From Nageia nagi (Eukaryota > Pinophyta): a stretch of DNA of 64,000 nt. The notes under the pieces were generated by a model. That model had not been told where the DNA came from, ran no database searches, and saw only the letters and a program-made list of their open reading frames with translations. Numbering within the stretch: position 1 is the first letter of the stretch; each line of letters opens with the position of its first letter. Positions 1-11,506 of the stretch are shown one piece after another. The stretch lies in assembly GCA_050084985.1 (NCBI GenBank), contig JBITNC010000001.1, positions 86,986,001-87,050,000 on the forward strand. The letters are read 5' to 3'. The position numbers and the translations under genes were made by a program.

Positions 1-330
1 CCTTCTATTTTGCACTGGAAGGATATAAAAAGAATACTAAGATATATGCATGGAATAATCAATTTTCACATCCATTATTCTCATTATTAGAAGTTGGAGT
101 GATTAGTTATAATGAATCAAATTTGGGTAGCAACTTAGATGATAAAGAGTCTACTTTTGGAAACTATTTCTCACTTAGATCAAGGATGGTTATTTGGAGT
201 TCAAGGAAGTAAGGATAATTTGCACTCTCTTCCATTGAGGCTGAGTACATTACAATCACTCCAACATGAGCATAAGCCTTATGGATTTGTAAGGTGTTGG
301 AGAAGATTGGTGAGAAGTAAGATTATTTAG
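1..330 (+). pseudogene. Ty1/copia RNase H remnant
   Basis: Plus-strand reading gives the C-terminal part of a copia polyprotein. A segment like KRILRYMHG lies near base 30, then SNLGSNLDDKESTFGNYFSL near 115-180, VIWSS near 190 and ALSSIEAEY near 225-255. These match the LRYLKGT, DDRKSTSGY, ISWSSKKQ and SSTEAEY blocks of Ty1/copia RNase H. Stops and small shifts interrupt the frame, so it is a dead fragment. It runs off the left edge and is replaced by Ty3/gypsy sequence near 330, so its own element is not recoverable here. The family call is fairly firm; the right boundary is approximate. Confidence 0.75.
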
Positions 331-1306
331 TTTTGAGGATTTTGTAGGAACAATAGTTCTATGCCAAGAAGTCAAAATGTGAGTTTGGGATGGTCAAAGT
401 TTTGTACTTAGGGCATGTGATCAACTAGGAGGGAGTTTAAGTGGATGATAAAAAGATCCTTGTCATTAAAGAATGGTCCACACCCACCACACTCATGCAC
501 CTAAGGGGATTTTTGGGACTATGCAACTACTATCAAAGATTTATCCAGGAATTTTCACATTTGGTGACACCTTTGACATAATTGACTAAGAAGGATGCAT
601 TTATTTAGAGTGAGGAGGCTCAAAAGATTTTGAGGTGCTCATGAGAGTAATGTGCACTTGTCCTTGTAAAACAATTCCTAAATTTTCTATTCCATTTACT
701 ATTGAATGTGATGCATCTAACTATGGGGTAGGGGCTGTACTCATGCAAAAGGGTTAACCAATTGCTTTTGAAAGTAGGAAACTCACCCCTATAAAATAAA
801 ATATCAATATGTACGATAGAGATATATTAGAAGTCCTGCATACATAGGCTAGATTCAAGCAATTTTTGGTGTGTGAATGATTTGTGGTAAAGTTTAATCA
901 TAACAACATGAAATATTTTCTTGAGAAATATAATATATGTGACAAGTAAAAAAAATGGGTAAGCAAATTGTAGTATTATGATTTTAAGATTGAGTATATC
1001 AAGGGTAATAAAAATATGAATGATATACTCATGTAACAATTCTTTTAATTATCTTTATATCATTAATGTGATTGGAAAATGCCAATTATAACTTAATATG
1101 CTAATGATAAATTGGCTACTAACATTCTTGAAGGAAACCTAAAAGATTACATGTTTAGAGTTAGAGAAGGGATGATCTTATAGAAAAATAAAATTCACCT
1201 TGTATCATGATAAAAAATGAAAGAGAAGGTCATTATAACCATGCATGATACACCATTAGTGGGACATCCAAGAATAGTAAAAATATACAAAGCTATGAGA
1301 GAGAGA
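331..1306 (+). pseudogene. Gypsy-1 (chromovirus) RT end, RNase H and integrase N-terminus
   Basis: The plus strand reads as the end of a Ty3/gypsy reverse transcriptase: YLGHVI-like near 400, then FLGLCNYYQRFI near 510-545 and a PLT-LTKKDAF connection near 570-600. RNase H follows (IECDASNYGVGAVLMQ-like at about 695-750, then MYDRDILEVL). The integrase zinc-binding start (TPLVGHPR, KIYKAMRER) ends at about 1306. The active-site stretch of RT lies further upstream and is missing, so the copy is 5' truncated where it meets copia sequence. Many stops and shifts mark it as a pseudogene. The protein continues at 16788 (FTWKGLNKDIF), which shows that everything between is later insertion. Confidence 0.85.
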
Positions 1307-2640
1307 TGTTAACCTACAATGTTGTAATTATTACCAAAGGAGATTAAGACAATGTTATTATTGCCAATAATGCAAATAACTCATAGTAAGAAAGAATTTT
1401 TTATTGAAAAACATATTTTATTAGAGTTTTGGCAATATTTACATTATGAATTTAGAAGGACCCATTAAAACTAAATATAAATAAAATAATATTGTTCCAA
1501 CAAAATTAATTGGACATACTTTGAATTGAATGGATAGAATTCAAATCTCTCAATCAGAACACTTCCTATGGTTAATATGACTCTAATTCACCATGATGTA
1601 TGATTAACCACCACCGATAAGACATGTATTAAGCAAAATGAAGTTGTTTGATTTGTTTGCTATTCTGATGGAATTTGGTCTACTCCCCTTTTCCATATCT
1701 CCAACAAAATCAAATGATCTGCAAAATATTCAAAAATGGCTAAGCATAATGTTATTTTATTTAATTGCTATTCTAATAAAGTTTTTTTCATTACAATGCT
1801 ATGAATCCTTAAATGCTTATACATAGAAGGAAGAGCCTATGCAATCATAGAAAGTTTTATTTTGGGTGAATCTATTATGCATATGTAATATCTTGACATC
1901 ATACTTTTCTGTAATGCAAATTTCCTTTGTATTGTTGTATTTTTTAGGTACGAAGAAACCTTATGACATCAATGCTCTCTAAAGTGTGAATTTCCTTTGT
2001 ATTATTTTATTTTTAGGATACAAAGAAATATTGTAACATAAACATTCTTTGAAGTGTAAGGCTTATGTGAATCTCTTAGGTCCTATGTGAACAGAGACAA
2101 GCTTGTGTGGAGAGATACTGAAGGTGGTCGAAGGTGATATGCAATAGTAAACAAGCTTGTGTGAAGAAAAATGACCTTGTACAAACAATTCAAAGCTTAT
2201 GCAGAGAGAAAGAGCCTTATATAGAGACATAAAGTGTTATGCAAAAATCTAGAGTCTTATGCAGAGGATCAATATCTTATGCAGAGAATTATTTTTCCCA
2301 AATTGCAGTTATGAGAATGTTTGTAAAATAGCTATGAAGTTTTAATTGCTTTTGGAAACATGTATCGTAGCTCAAACATGATTGTATCTTCTTGAATTCT
2401 CAATTCTTATAACTAAAATTGATAAGATTTTAACCAAATGAAAAGAATAGAGAGGATAATTACAATGTGGATTAACTATAGAGAAAATAATATACACAAA
2501 ATATGGTGGCAAAGTATGTATAGTTGAATATAGTGAAAGATATAAAAATTCTAAGAGTAGAGAGTTGGAACATTTTTCTTGATGTATATAATATTTTTGA
2601 TATTTTGAAGGTGCAGTGTAATAATGTCAAGATATGTTAG
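1307..2640. mobile_element. Copia-type LTR, left part (split by Tat-1)
   Basis: This begins TGTTAACC exactly where gypsy-1 integrase is interrupted. Near the start it has CCAAAGGAGATTAAG, resembling the AAAGGGGGAGATTG block near the start of many plant copia LTRs. No coding capacity is seen; short open stretches such as 1638-1826 have no recognisable content. With 16166-16787 it makes about 1.96 kb from TG to CA, consistent with a solo LTR. I found no clear 5-bp target duplication (agaga against atttc), so either the repeat has decayed or the boundaries are a few bases off. Confidence 0.5.
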
Positions 2641-2645
2641 TGTCC
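2641..2645. repeat. Target site duplication of Tat-1 (left)
   Basis: TGTCC immediately before the left LTR; an identical copy is at 16161-16165. Confidence 0.9.
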
Positions 2646-2770
2646 TGTTGATTAGGATTGTGTAATATATGCACCGCGAACAATCTTAACCAAAGTAAAT
2701 CAAGAACAGACTATGGTGACAGTCTGATCTCTAGAGAAGGCCAGTTCCTTATACATTAGGTGTAGGAGAA

Positions 2771-2889
2771 GTAACAAGAAAGAAAATAAAAAAGAGGAGA
2801 GTGCAAGGAATTTAAGCAAAAGGGTTAGGGTAGCAGGAAAGAAAATAAAAAAGAGTAGAGTGCGAGGAATTTAAGCAAAAAGGCTTAGG
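2771..2889. repeat. 59-bp tandem duplication in Tat-1 LTR
   Basis: A purine-rich unit (GTAACAAGAAAGAAAATAAA and following bases) starts at 2771 and repeats from 2830 as GTAGCAGGAAAGAAAATAAA. A third partial start (GTAACAAGAGAG) follows. The same duplication lies in the other LTR at about 14572-14690. Confidence 0.85.
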
Positions 2890-3504
2890 GTAACAAGAGA
2901 GAAAGCAAAGGTGGATCACTAGTTCAGCACGGGCTTTCACAGTGTGTGAAACCTTGGTTTGAATCTAGTGTAGCAGCTACGGTACAAGCTCTCACTCTCT
3001 AATAGTTTCCCAGCTTTACTCTACCATATAGCAGACATAGTTATACTAGAAGCTCATGATTATCATTCAAGAAACAAGCCAAAGCTGCCACAATGTAACC
3101 AAATTAAGAATGACAATTACAAGTGCTAGACAAGAAAGGTCAAGATGGTATCATATTACTGATAAAAACTACAGGTCTTCAAGAACAAATGTAAAGAGCA
3201 ATACTAGGGCTTTCGACCCTTCTTTCACTTTATTTTCATATACTTATACTGAAGCAACAACAGTTACAAGAATTGCAGAATAGAAATGTTTACAAAATGG
3301 CTTCAAGATTCTAGCCTTCTTTTAATTGATACTACCTACATACGCCACTTGGTAGAATATTACAAAACTAGGTAGATTGCAGATGATACGACTTCTTGAT
3401 GATTGTGATATGACTTCTCGCTATCCTCATCTCTTTTGGGATATTCTATTTACTGGCTCTGGCTATTTGATCTCTCTTTGCTGTTCTCATCTCTACATTT
3501 CGAA

Positions 3505-3880
3505 ATGCTCTATTCACTGGCTCCAGCTATTTGATCACTCCTTGCTGACCTCATCACTTCCAAGACCCAGTTTCATTCAAAAATGTGAACATCACTCTCC
3601 CCATGATGTCATCTTCATACTTTTAGAATGCTCTACTCACTGGCTCCGACTATTCGATCACTCCTTGCTGACCTCATCACTTTCGAGACCCAGTTTCATT
3701 CAAAAATGTGAACATCGCTCTCCCCATGACATCATCTTCATACTTTTGGAATGCTCTACTCACCGGCTCCAACTATTCGATCACTCTTTGCTGACCTCAT
3801 CACTTTTGGGACCCAATTTCATTAAAAAATGTGAACATTATTCTCCCCATGATGTCATCTTCATACTTCTAGAATGCTCT
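3505..3880. repeat. 123-bp tandem units in Tat-1 3' LTR
   Basis: The anchor ATGCTCT recurs at 3505, 3628, 3751 and 3874, exactly 123 bases apart. Each unit has CTGACCTCATCACTT, a GACCCA-TTTCATT block and a GATG(T/A)CATCTTCATAC block. Later partial copies continue to about 4180. Confidence 0.92.
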
Positions 3881-4360
3881 ACTCACTTTCTTTGGAACCT
3901 AGGCTTTTCCACAACTGAGCTTTTATCATTTCATTTCGAAATGCTTTATCTACTGACTCTGGCCCTTTTAATCATCGCTTGCTGACATCATCATCTTCGA
4001 AACTCGATCTTTACCAAAATGCAACTATCTTATCCTCTATGACATCATCATCTTATTCCAGAATGCTTTACTTATGGAACACTTAATTTATAGGCTCCGA
4101 CTTCTTTGATTATCTCTTGTTGACCTCATCACTTTTGGGACCCAGTTTTGGGTTAAGGCCTGAAATCGTTGATGTCATCTCTTTCAGAACCCAGGTTACT
4201 CAACATTAACTTTGAGGGGCTTTTCTTCTTTCATAATGAAGTAATTACTTTCAAAAACTATTCTTAAAACCCATTGTGATTATGCTTAGCTTATGTCACC
4301 TCCAGAAGTGATCATACTTTCAAAAAAACCTTGGAGTAGTGATTATGTATTAATATACAT

Positions 4361-4379
4361 TTTGGTGACATCTGTGGGA
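4361..4379 (+). other. Plus-strand primer-site-like sequence at inner edge of Tat-1 3' LTR
   Basis: Two bases inside the left LTR the plus strand reads TTTGGTGACATCTGTGGGA, the form expected of a tRNA primer site, but on the strand opposite to gag-pol. A polypurine tract was expected here on the minus strand, and I see none. Confidence 0.4.
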
Positions 4380-4447
4380 AAATTTCACCAATTACAAAGA
4401 AATTTTAGAACCCAGAATCTTATTTGAATGAATCAATGAATTAGACT

Positions 4448-7400
4448 TCAATTCTGTATACTCAAGAGTTGCTGAACCTTACTCCAGTCTGTGGAGATCC
4501 CAGAAAAATCCTTTAGCCTTGCATGGGCTAAAGCTGTAGTGTTCAAAATTTCATAAGACACATGAGCATATTTTATCAATAATTGCTGAATGTGAAAGCC
4601 ACCGTCTGCCAAAGAATCAAAGAATTTTATCAAATTGGTTTCATCAAATGAAACCAGGAGCATATCAACGTCATTACTGCTTTGAATCCTGCTCTGTAAA
4701 CCACTCAAAAACTCAGCTTCAGGGATAAGTGAACCGTCGCTTCTCCATAACTCTAGGATTTTGGATGCATTTAATCCCTGAATCTCTAACTTCATGCTTT
4801 CCATTTCTTGTGTTCGGCATGGGATATTACTCTTGATCTCCTGATAAACCCATTTCCCCCTCACTGGGTAGTCAATTGCTAACATGAGCTCCACTTAATC
4901 ACCGATATTATAAGACTGTAGCTTTTCATTCGAGAGGCTGTTCAACATCTTATTTGCTTGCTTGGCCTATTCTGAGATGGGATTCAAAATATTCTCACAT
5001 CTGGTGACCTCAACCTTGAGCCTTTTGAGCTCTGATAAACATGATTCTACATGGTCTCTCAGATGAATCAAATCTTTGATTTCCTGTGCCCTCAGCTCCG
5101 AAAATCATTTCTTTATATTTAACAAAAAGGATTTGTCTACCTTATTCACATTCATACTTAATTAGAGTTACGCTATGTTGGCATTCAAACCGCTAATCTT
5201 CGCTACTCTGGCTGCTATCTTAGCATCTCTCTGAGATATGATGGCATCTTTCTGGCTCAAAGTGTCTGCTATAGGAGCTATCACTAAACTAGCCTTCAAA
5301 ATTGATATATTATTTTTAGTAGCTTTCAATTTTAATTTTTGAGTGTCTAACTGCTACTTCACAGCTTCATGGGCCTTTTGCAACTTATTGTACTTGACCT
5401 CCAATTTTGTCAGCTCTGATATGTTGAGGTCTACTGTAGTTTGCAAGAGCTCATTTTTATCACTCCGAGATATGCTTCGTGTGTCGATTTTTACCCGAGT
5501 GTTCATAGAGGAGAGATCACTTTTCCCTTCTTGGGGGTCTTAGGCAATAGCCATTTCAATCACCTTATGCTTTAGATCCATTAAAGTTCGAAGCTTTACC
5601 AGATTATCTAGAACTGGGAGCTTCTTGATTTGCTTCTGCATCCATGCATCTCGTCCCTGTTTCATCTATTGGTACTGCTGCATGATGCCATCCATAGATA
5701 CTTATTACCCAGATATCATAATGAATGGAGATTCGATGCTCAACTCCTAAGAGGAGGAGGCCACGATCTGCTATGCTGGTGTCACAGGGCTAGCTTGACT
5801 GGGCCCAAGGACACTACTACTGGATGGATCCATGGTAGGAAGAGCTAGAATGGATGGAGGAGAGGATGATGGAGGTGGAGATGGCAAAGGTGATGATGGT
5901 ATTGTAGTGACGCTAATGATGGGGGAACTTGTGGGCTAGATGTGAGGGGAAGGGAGCTTTGCCATTGAATAGGTGGTGGTGGTGTTATGAGAGATTGGAT
6001 GGGTGAAGCTGGAATAGCTGCTAGAATTTGTGGAAGTGAACTTGGAATGGAAATGGGCATGGTAGAAATAGACAGAGTAGGAGTAAGAGAAATAGGGGAA
6101 GAAGGAGTAGAGAGTGTACCTGATGGAGTAGGGCTCCTTCTTCTTCTCTTTAGCGATGGTGGGAGCGGTGCCATCTCCTTTTGGACTTTTCTTTTAACAG
6201 TATACACCCTCCCGGGCCTCCTAATTGCTATTTCCATGGAAACCTCCCTGGTTCCTCCCTCGGGTTGCTCCTCCTAAGCTGATGCTTGGGACATTGCAGG
6301 TCCCTGCTCTCCCTCCTCATCACTATCATCCAAACCTTTGCTTGCAAGGATGTCTGTAGGATGTTCTATTCTCCACATCTCCTCAAATTCCTCATCTAAA
6401 TCAGAATCTAGAGGGGTATTCTAATTTTCAGACTCAATCCGGTACTGGGTAAAGGTAGCTATTTTTTCTTCACTCCATCTCTGATCTCTTAAGGTTTTCA
6501 AAGACTTTTTGGAGATGGAGTCTATTTTTGGGTCAAAATTTATCTTTTTGCTATAAAAACTCAACCATGGTGGTAATAAATCTTTAGTAATCAAGGTAGT
6601 GGGCATTACCTTATCTTCATGTTCTGGGTTTCACCACCTAAGTAGCTCCGACCTGGATTTAGCTCTGAAACTCAGGGGGTTGGGCTAGCCCCTCAACCTC
6701 TTACCAAAGATATCCTTCAGATCATATAACAAATACTGACTAAGTTCTTTCAATTTTAAATTCAATAATTTACCTTTTAATTATTCATTTTCTCCCCTGC
6801 TTTGAAGCACCAAGTCGTGCACTTTATGAGGAAGGGCATAAACTATCCTCTTCTTTGCTGCAGCTCCATATTTAGAATCTATATAATCCATTTATCTGGC
6901 GTATTCCATGCTGAAAACCTTATCTGTTACATGGACTGGTAGTAAGAAAGGAGCCCCAGAAAACCCATAAAGCCTGATGAAAGTCCCCTCCTCTGTGAAG
7001 AACCAGTCCCCAGTCTCTCCATGTGGCATCCAGAGGTAAAGCTTAGAAGCTATTGATAATCTTGGAACTACAAGGGTAAATAAACTCATTACGAGAACCA
7101 AAAAGCTTTCTACAAAGAAGTAATAATCCGTTGAAGACCTCACCTCCTCAGTCCATTGGTCCATCGGCTTCTGAGAACCTCTTTCATTAGTCCGAACCAA
7201 GGTTAAATTCTTAAAAACATCAGCATTCTGATGAATCATCATCCAAACAATGTGTGACACATATGTAAAATGGGATCCCTCACTAATCTTTTCTAGCTGT
7301 TCAGACATTCCATCTGAAAGGGCAATGGCCCAGTCATACATTATAGGAGAGTTTGGATGGGAAATCTGGTATACAATAGCTAATTTTGATGAAAAGACAT

Positions 7401-7941
7401 ACCTATCTATCTCTTTGACCGTTGCTATGGTCAACATGGATAATAATAATTACAGATGTGTAGAAAAATTGGAGAGCGGGAGCTCAGAATTGGGAAACTC
7501 CATAAATTTTACAGTCCTAGCTGCATTTTTATTTAGCCAGGCCGTGATATTTGCTCTTAGATTGGAACTGGGGGTCATATACCAATTAATGTGCACAAGG
7601 GAACACATAGGGGAGGGTGGATTAAAAGCCTTTACTACTGAAATGGAATCCAAATTTAAGATAGTTCTACCTTGCAAGTCTCTGACTATCCTGGTTGTAG
7701 GATCAAATGCCCCCTTTATAAACTCTATCAACTCAGGAGCAGGAAAGCATCTATGGGGGATGAAATACATGAGACCCGACCCCATTGGTGAATGTGCTAT
7801 ATGATTAAAATTGAAGTTTGGGCATTTACCTTCAGCGGTGCCCTTCAGGTTCTTATTTTGGGCTATTATTTCAGTATCCCACAATAATTCCATGGAATCT
7901 GTTATTTTCCTTATTGTCTTCACCAATGATCCTAAGCTCAT
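4448..7941 (-). pseudogene. Tat-1 ORF3, unknown extra protein (about 1165 codons)
   Basis: I do not recognise this protein. From an ATG at 7941 the same frame runs through 7437, 6606 and 6237 with few stops. One frameshift near 5880-5930 moves into the frame that ends at 4448. The first 350 or so residues look globular (WYMTPSSNLRANITAWLNK; WMPHGETGDWFFTEEGTFIR). A middle part is acidic (SDLDEEFEEMWR near 6390). Next is a basic patch (KRRRRSP near 6145) that resembles a nuclear localisation signal, and a Ser/Pro-rich tract (about 6140-5850). The last third, about 5650-4950, is rich in heptad-like Lys/Leu/Glu/Ile repeats (LSQKDAIISQRDAKIAARVA) and probably forms coiled coil. No signal peptide or membrane segment is evident, so I do not call it env. 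Confidence 0.65.
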
Positions 7942-8409
7942 TTCTGTTTGCTTATGCTACGCTTATCAACTCTTCTTGTCTCACTTATGTCACCCCTAAC
8001 CAACACTTTGCTTTACTCGGATTCTTCTGCTATATTCCATAGCTCCTGGCAATGCGCAGTAGATACTAGTTTTGCAAATTTGTAAGCGAATACTTCTTAT
8101 GAATTTTGGAATTTAGGTATTTTTACGAGTAGTGCTCTTGGTACTTTTATAGCTCCTTTCGTTGATTGATGCACAATCTCTTGGAATGTGCACAATATCC
8201 TCACAGATGGTAGTATTAATAACCAATTTGATATTATGCACTCTTTTCGGGAACTCCAAGATTTGATTTTTTATACCCTTTTGGAAACTTCAATTCTACC
8301 AGCACAAAAGTATAACTACCACTAAGTTACTAATAAATAACTGACAACCATAACGATAACTTGAAATAAATGCAAACGGCACACTATTTACAATATGTGT
8401 ACAAAATCA
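7942..8409 (-). other. Tat-1 spacer between integrase and ORF3
   Basis: About 450 bases separate the end of integrase from the first ATG of ORF3. No domain is recognisable. ORF3 is in a different frame from gag-pol, so it would need its own start or a spliced message; no splice site was established. Confidence 0.5.
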
Positions 8410-9530
8410 TATTTTTTCAAAAAAATCACTGTCCCGTGCTTGCGGTCTTATATCGCTTTAGGTACTATCCATTAACTGAAATCGGCAATTTGCACCCATT
8501 TAATTTTGCCAGCTCAAAGGCATTTTTCCCAACACATTTAGCTACTACATAGGGTTTGGACCACATGGATTCAAATTTTTTGTGTTTCCCCGGTTTAGCT
8601 CTATCCTCATCTCATTTCATTACTAAATCTCCTTCTCTGAAAGTATCTGGAGTTGATTTTTGACCATCAAACCATCTTTTTACTATTTCATTTCTTCTTT
8701 GGAGGTCTTCATATGATTGATTCCAGAGCTCTTCTAGATGCAACAGTTCATTCATCTGAACCTCGAGAGATTCAAAATCCTCACCATATTCCTGCAAAAC
8801 TTTTAAAACTGGAAGCTCGGAATGACTTGGTAATACCACCCTTTTACCGTATACCAATGTATATGGGCTGGTTTTAATGGCTAACTTTACTGTGATCCTA
8901 TCTGCCCATAATGCCCAATTGAGCTTTTCGTGCCAAGTTCGGGGATTATCCTCCACTTTTCTTTTGAGAATCCGAATCAAATTTTTGTTTGTGGACTCAA
9001 CCAAACCATTACCCTGGGGGTAATAATTTGAGGAAGTTTTCCAATAGATACCTAATCTCATAGCAAAATCAATAACTTCAGCTCTTACAAATGCTAAACC
9101 ATTATCCGAAATTATCATTTGAGGAACACCATACCTGGTAATTAACTTTTCTACAAATCTTAGAATAGTCTTCTGATTTGCCTCTTTTACCACCTTTGCT
9201 TCCACCCATCTGGTAAAAAAGTCTATGGCAGTAAGGATGAATTTGTGTCCAGAAGAGGAGTTTGGATTGATGACTCTGATAAAATCTAGCCCCCACTGTT
9301 GGAAGGGTTCTTCTACTTAGATTGGTTCCAATGGTAATGCCACATTTCTCTTTCTTCCCACATACCTCTGACACTTCTCATAATTTTGTGCCTTTGCAAA
9401 AGCCTCTTTGAACATAGTGGGCTAGTAATATCCCACCTGAATGATCTTACCCACTATCGTGTATTCGGAGTAATGACCTCCAGACTCTTCGGAATGAAAC
9501 TCTTCAATGAGTTTAGCTGACTTTGTCACC
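8410..9530 (-). pseudogene. Tat-1 integrase
   Basis: A zinc-binding-like start (EEFHSEESGGHYS, then YEKCQRY with the first Cys of the CxxC pair lost) is followed by the catalytic core: WGLDFIRV, FILTAIDFFTRW, IISDNGLAF and NGLVESTNKN. In the 197-codon stretch starting at 9205, Asp 34 and Glu 70 are 35 residues apart, the D(35)E spacing of integrases. The C-terminus has FREGDLVMK, FESMWSKPYVV and NAFELAKLNG, a GPY/F-like module, and I see no chromodomain, as expected outside the chromoviruses. A stop at about 8612 and another near 8430 break it. The frame is the same as gag. Confidence 0.92.
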
Positions 9531-9899
9531 GATATGCATCTTAGCAAAATGCCATCATGATTTCTCCTATAAAGTATCTGATCTACCTTCGTGTAATTCT
9601 AGGCGTGTATCTTGAATCACCTTCTTTGGGATGCATTCATGTTTCCTGGCAGTTTTTTGGTCTCAAAATATTTGCTTAATTGCTCCATCCAATCCTTTAT
9701 CGTATCTCCGGGTATGGATTTCGGGGTTTCTTGTTCAACAAAGCATACCATCTCCTTTTTTGGTATCGTAGGTTTTGCAAGTTGCTCACAAAGTGCTCTT
9801 CCTTTTATGAGCTTGGTGGGCCGAATTTCCACATTGTATTTTAGAATTTTTGAAATCCACCTGGGTCTTCCTTCTCCCAATTCTCCCTACATAACATAA

Positions 9900-10190
9900 G
9901 ACCTAACATCTGGTTGTATAGTTAGAATCAAAATCCTGCTCTGAGAAATGTAATGTTTTAACTTACCAAGTGCTTTCACAATAGCTAGTACCTATTTTTC
10001 AATGAAAGTGTATTTTTCCTCACAACTGTTCATAGTCTGGCTGAAAAATGCGACTGGATATTCTTCATTTCTTTCGTACTTCTGGGTTAAAATGGCTACA
10101 ACACTAGTATCTGAACCATATGCGTACATAATAAATTCTTTGCTAAAATCTAGATTTCTCAGTACAGGAGCTTTTGTAATTGATACCTTA
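9900..10190 (-). pseudogene. Tat-1 retroviral-type RNase H, degenerate
   Basis: This follows RT in frame: APVLRNLDFSKEFIMYAYGS, then PVAFFSQTMNSCEEKYTFIE and a stop, then KALGKLKHYI. In Ty3/gypsy RNase H the first catalytic Asp lies in a (T)DASD box. Here the box reads AYGSD, with Tyr at that position (residue 180 of the 10657 stretch). The loss fits a domain retained as a structural connection while the archaeal-type copy does the cutting. That role is inference from the family; the missing residue is seen. Confidence 0.8.
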
Positions 10191-10289
10191 ATTTTCTGAA
10201 AAGCTTCTTTACCTTCCTCAGTCCATACAAAAGGAGTATCTTTTTTTAGCATCCGGGTGATAGGTTTGATAATGTTTGAGAAATCCTGA

Positions 10290-11060
10290 ATAAATCTTCC
10301 GACAAAGTTACTCTGACCCAGAAAAGATTGCAGAGACTTCTTATTAGATGGGAGAGACAAGTCATTTATAGCTTTAACTCTATCCGGATCAATAGCCCAT
10401 CCCTCTTTTGAAATGACATGGCCCAATAATTTACCCTCATCTACTGCGAAGATAGACTTCTTAGGATTTAGGGATATACCATACCTCTTACATTTGATGA
10501 AGGCTTGCTCCAGATGTTGAACATGCATGTTTCTATCGTGAGAGAAAATAGTAATATCATCAAGGTATACCAACAGACTCTTATTTACCAGCTCTCCAAA
10601 CGCATAATCCATAGCTCTCTGAAAGGTAGCCCCTTCATTGGATAGTCCAAACGACATTCTCTGAAAAGTAAATGTGCCCCATTTAGTTGTAAAAGCTATT
10701 TTGAACTGATCTTCATTCCGGACCCAAATCTAATTGTACCTGGAGAAACCATCTATCAAAGAGAACTTTTCAGCTCTGGCTATAGTATTTAGTATTTGTT
10801 CCATTGGAGGTAAGGGGTAATGATCCTTCAATGATACTCTATTCAAACCCCAGAAATCTACACACAATCTTATCTCACCATTTTTCTTCCGGATAGGCAC
10901 AAGATTGGCTACCCAAGTGGAATGCTTGATGGGATAAATTATCTAAGCCTTGTATAGTTTCAACACCTCCTACTTCATGGCAACTTCGATCTTGGGGTTT
11001 ACTGGTCTTTGTTTTTATCTTACTGGTTTAGCATCATCTATCAACTCAATTGTATGCTGT
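10290..11060 (-). pseudogene. Tat-1 reverse transcriptase
   Basis: In order on the minus strand: IIYPIKHSTWVANLVPIRKK, IRLCVDFWGLNRVSLKDHYP, FSLIDGFSRYN, FTFQRMSFGLSNEGATFQRA, and the catalytic YLDD at about 10567-10556. Then come SLNPKKS and LLGHVISKEGWAIDP. This is the Ty3/gypsy RT order with an intact YLDD box. The upstream lead (DVIAWSYDDLK) is typical of plant Tat/Athila elements. Stops lie in the N-terminal third (about 11000-10730); from 10657 to 9992 the frame is open for 221 codons. Confidence 0.92.
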
Positions 11061-11506
11061 ATCACTGATTTGTCAAAAACCTTTAAATCATCATAAGACC
11101 AAGCGATAACATCAACATACGTTTTGCATAACTGTACAATTTCCTGAATCTATTCCAGAGTATTAGATATACCAATTTTTAATGACTTACCTAGAAAAAC
11201 TTCATGTTCTTTATAGTTATCTGGGTTTATATTCATACCCCTTCTTTTTACCTGGTCACTCCTGTCAAACAATCCTTCGAATGGAATCAAATCTTTAGGG
11301 AGTTTATTGTTATTTAGCTGAATTATGTCTTATTCCTAGAAAACTTTAGAGTCCTCTTCTCCTACTGCATGACATACCACTTGTAATAAAAATTGATTAA
11401 TTTGAGCTTCATCCTAGAAAACCTACCAAAAGGAATCATTATCCGAAACTGATGGCCTAAAAATGAGCTGAACACCCTTTCTCTGGAACCAGTCATTTGT
11501 GGGATC

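Larger units (their letters stand above)
2646..4359 (-). repeat. Tat-1 3' LTR (1714 bp)
   Basis: Direct repeat of 14448-16160. On the plus strand it starts TGTTGATTAGG and ends AATATACA. It carries a 59-bp tandem duplication near its left end and 123-bp tandem units near its right end, which is U3 in element orientation. The open stretch at 3377-3985 arises because 123 is a multiple of three and is not a gene. Confidence 0.93.

Noticed and set aside
3505-3880. Regular repeats considered as a CRISPR array
   Set aside because: The units are 123 bases of continuous tandem sequence with no unique spacers, and they lie in a plant LTR.
3377-3985. 202-codon plus-strand open stretch with repeated HSLLTSSL-type phrases
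   Set aside because: It lies wholly in the Tat-1 LTR and is open only because the 123-bp repeats are a multiple of three. The LTR's element is on the other strand and the phrases match no protein.
7250-7804. 184-codon plus-strand open stretch
   Set aside because: It is antisense to Tat-1 ORF3, whose frame is longer and runs on in both directions; composition explains the opening.
4448-7941. ORF3 as an env-like gene
   Set aside because: The position fits, but I see no signal peptide, membrane segment or cleavage site; the basic and coiled-coil parts suggest an intracellular protein.
8653-8877. Plus-strand open stretch
   Set aside because: Antisense to the integrase core of Tat-1, which has clear D(35)E motifs.
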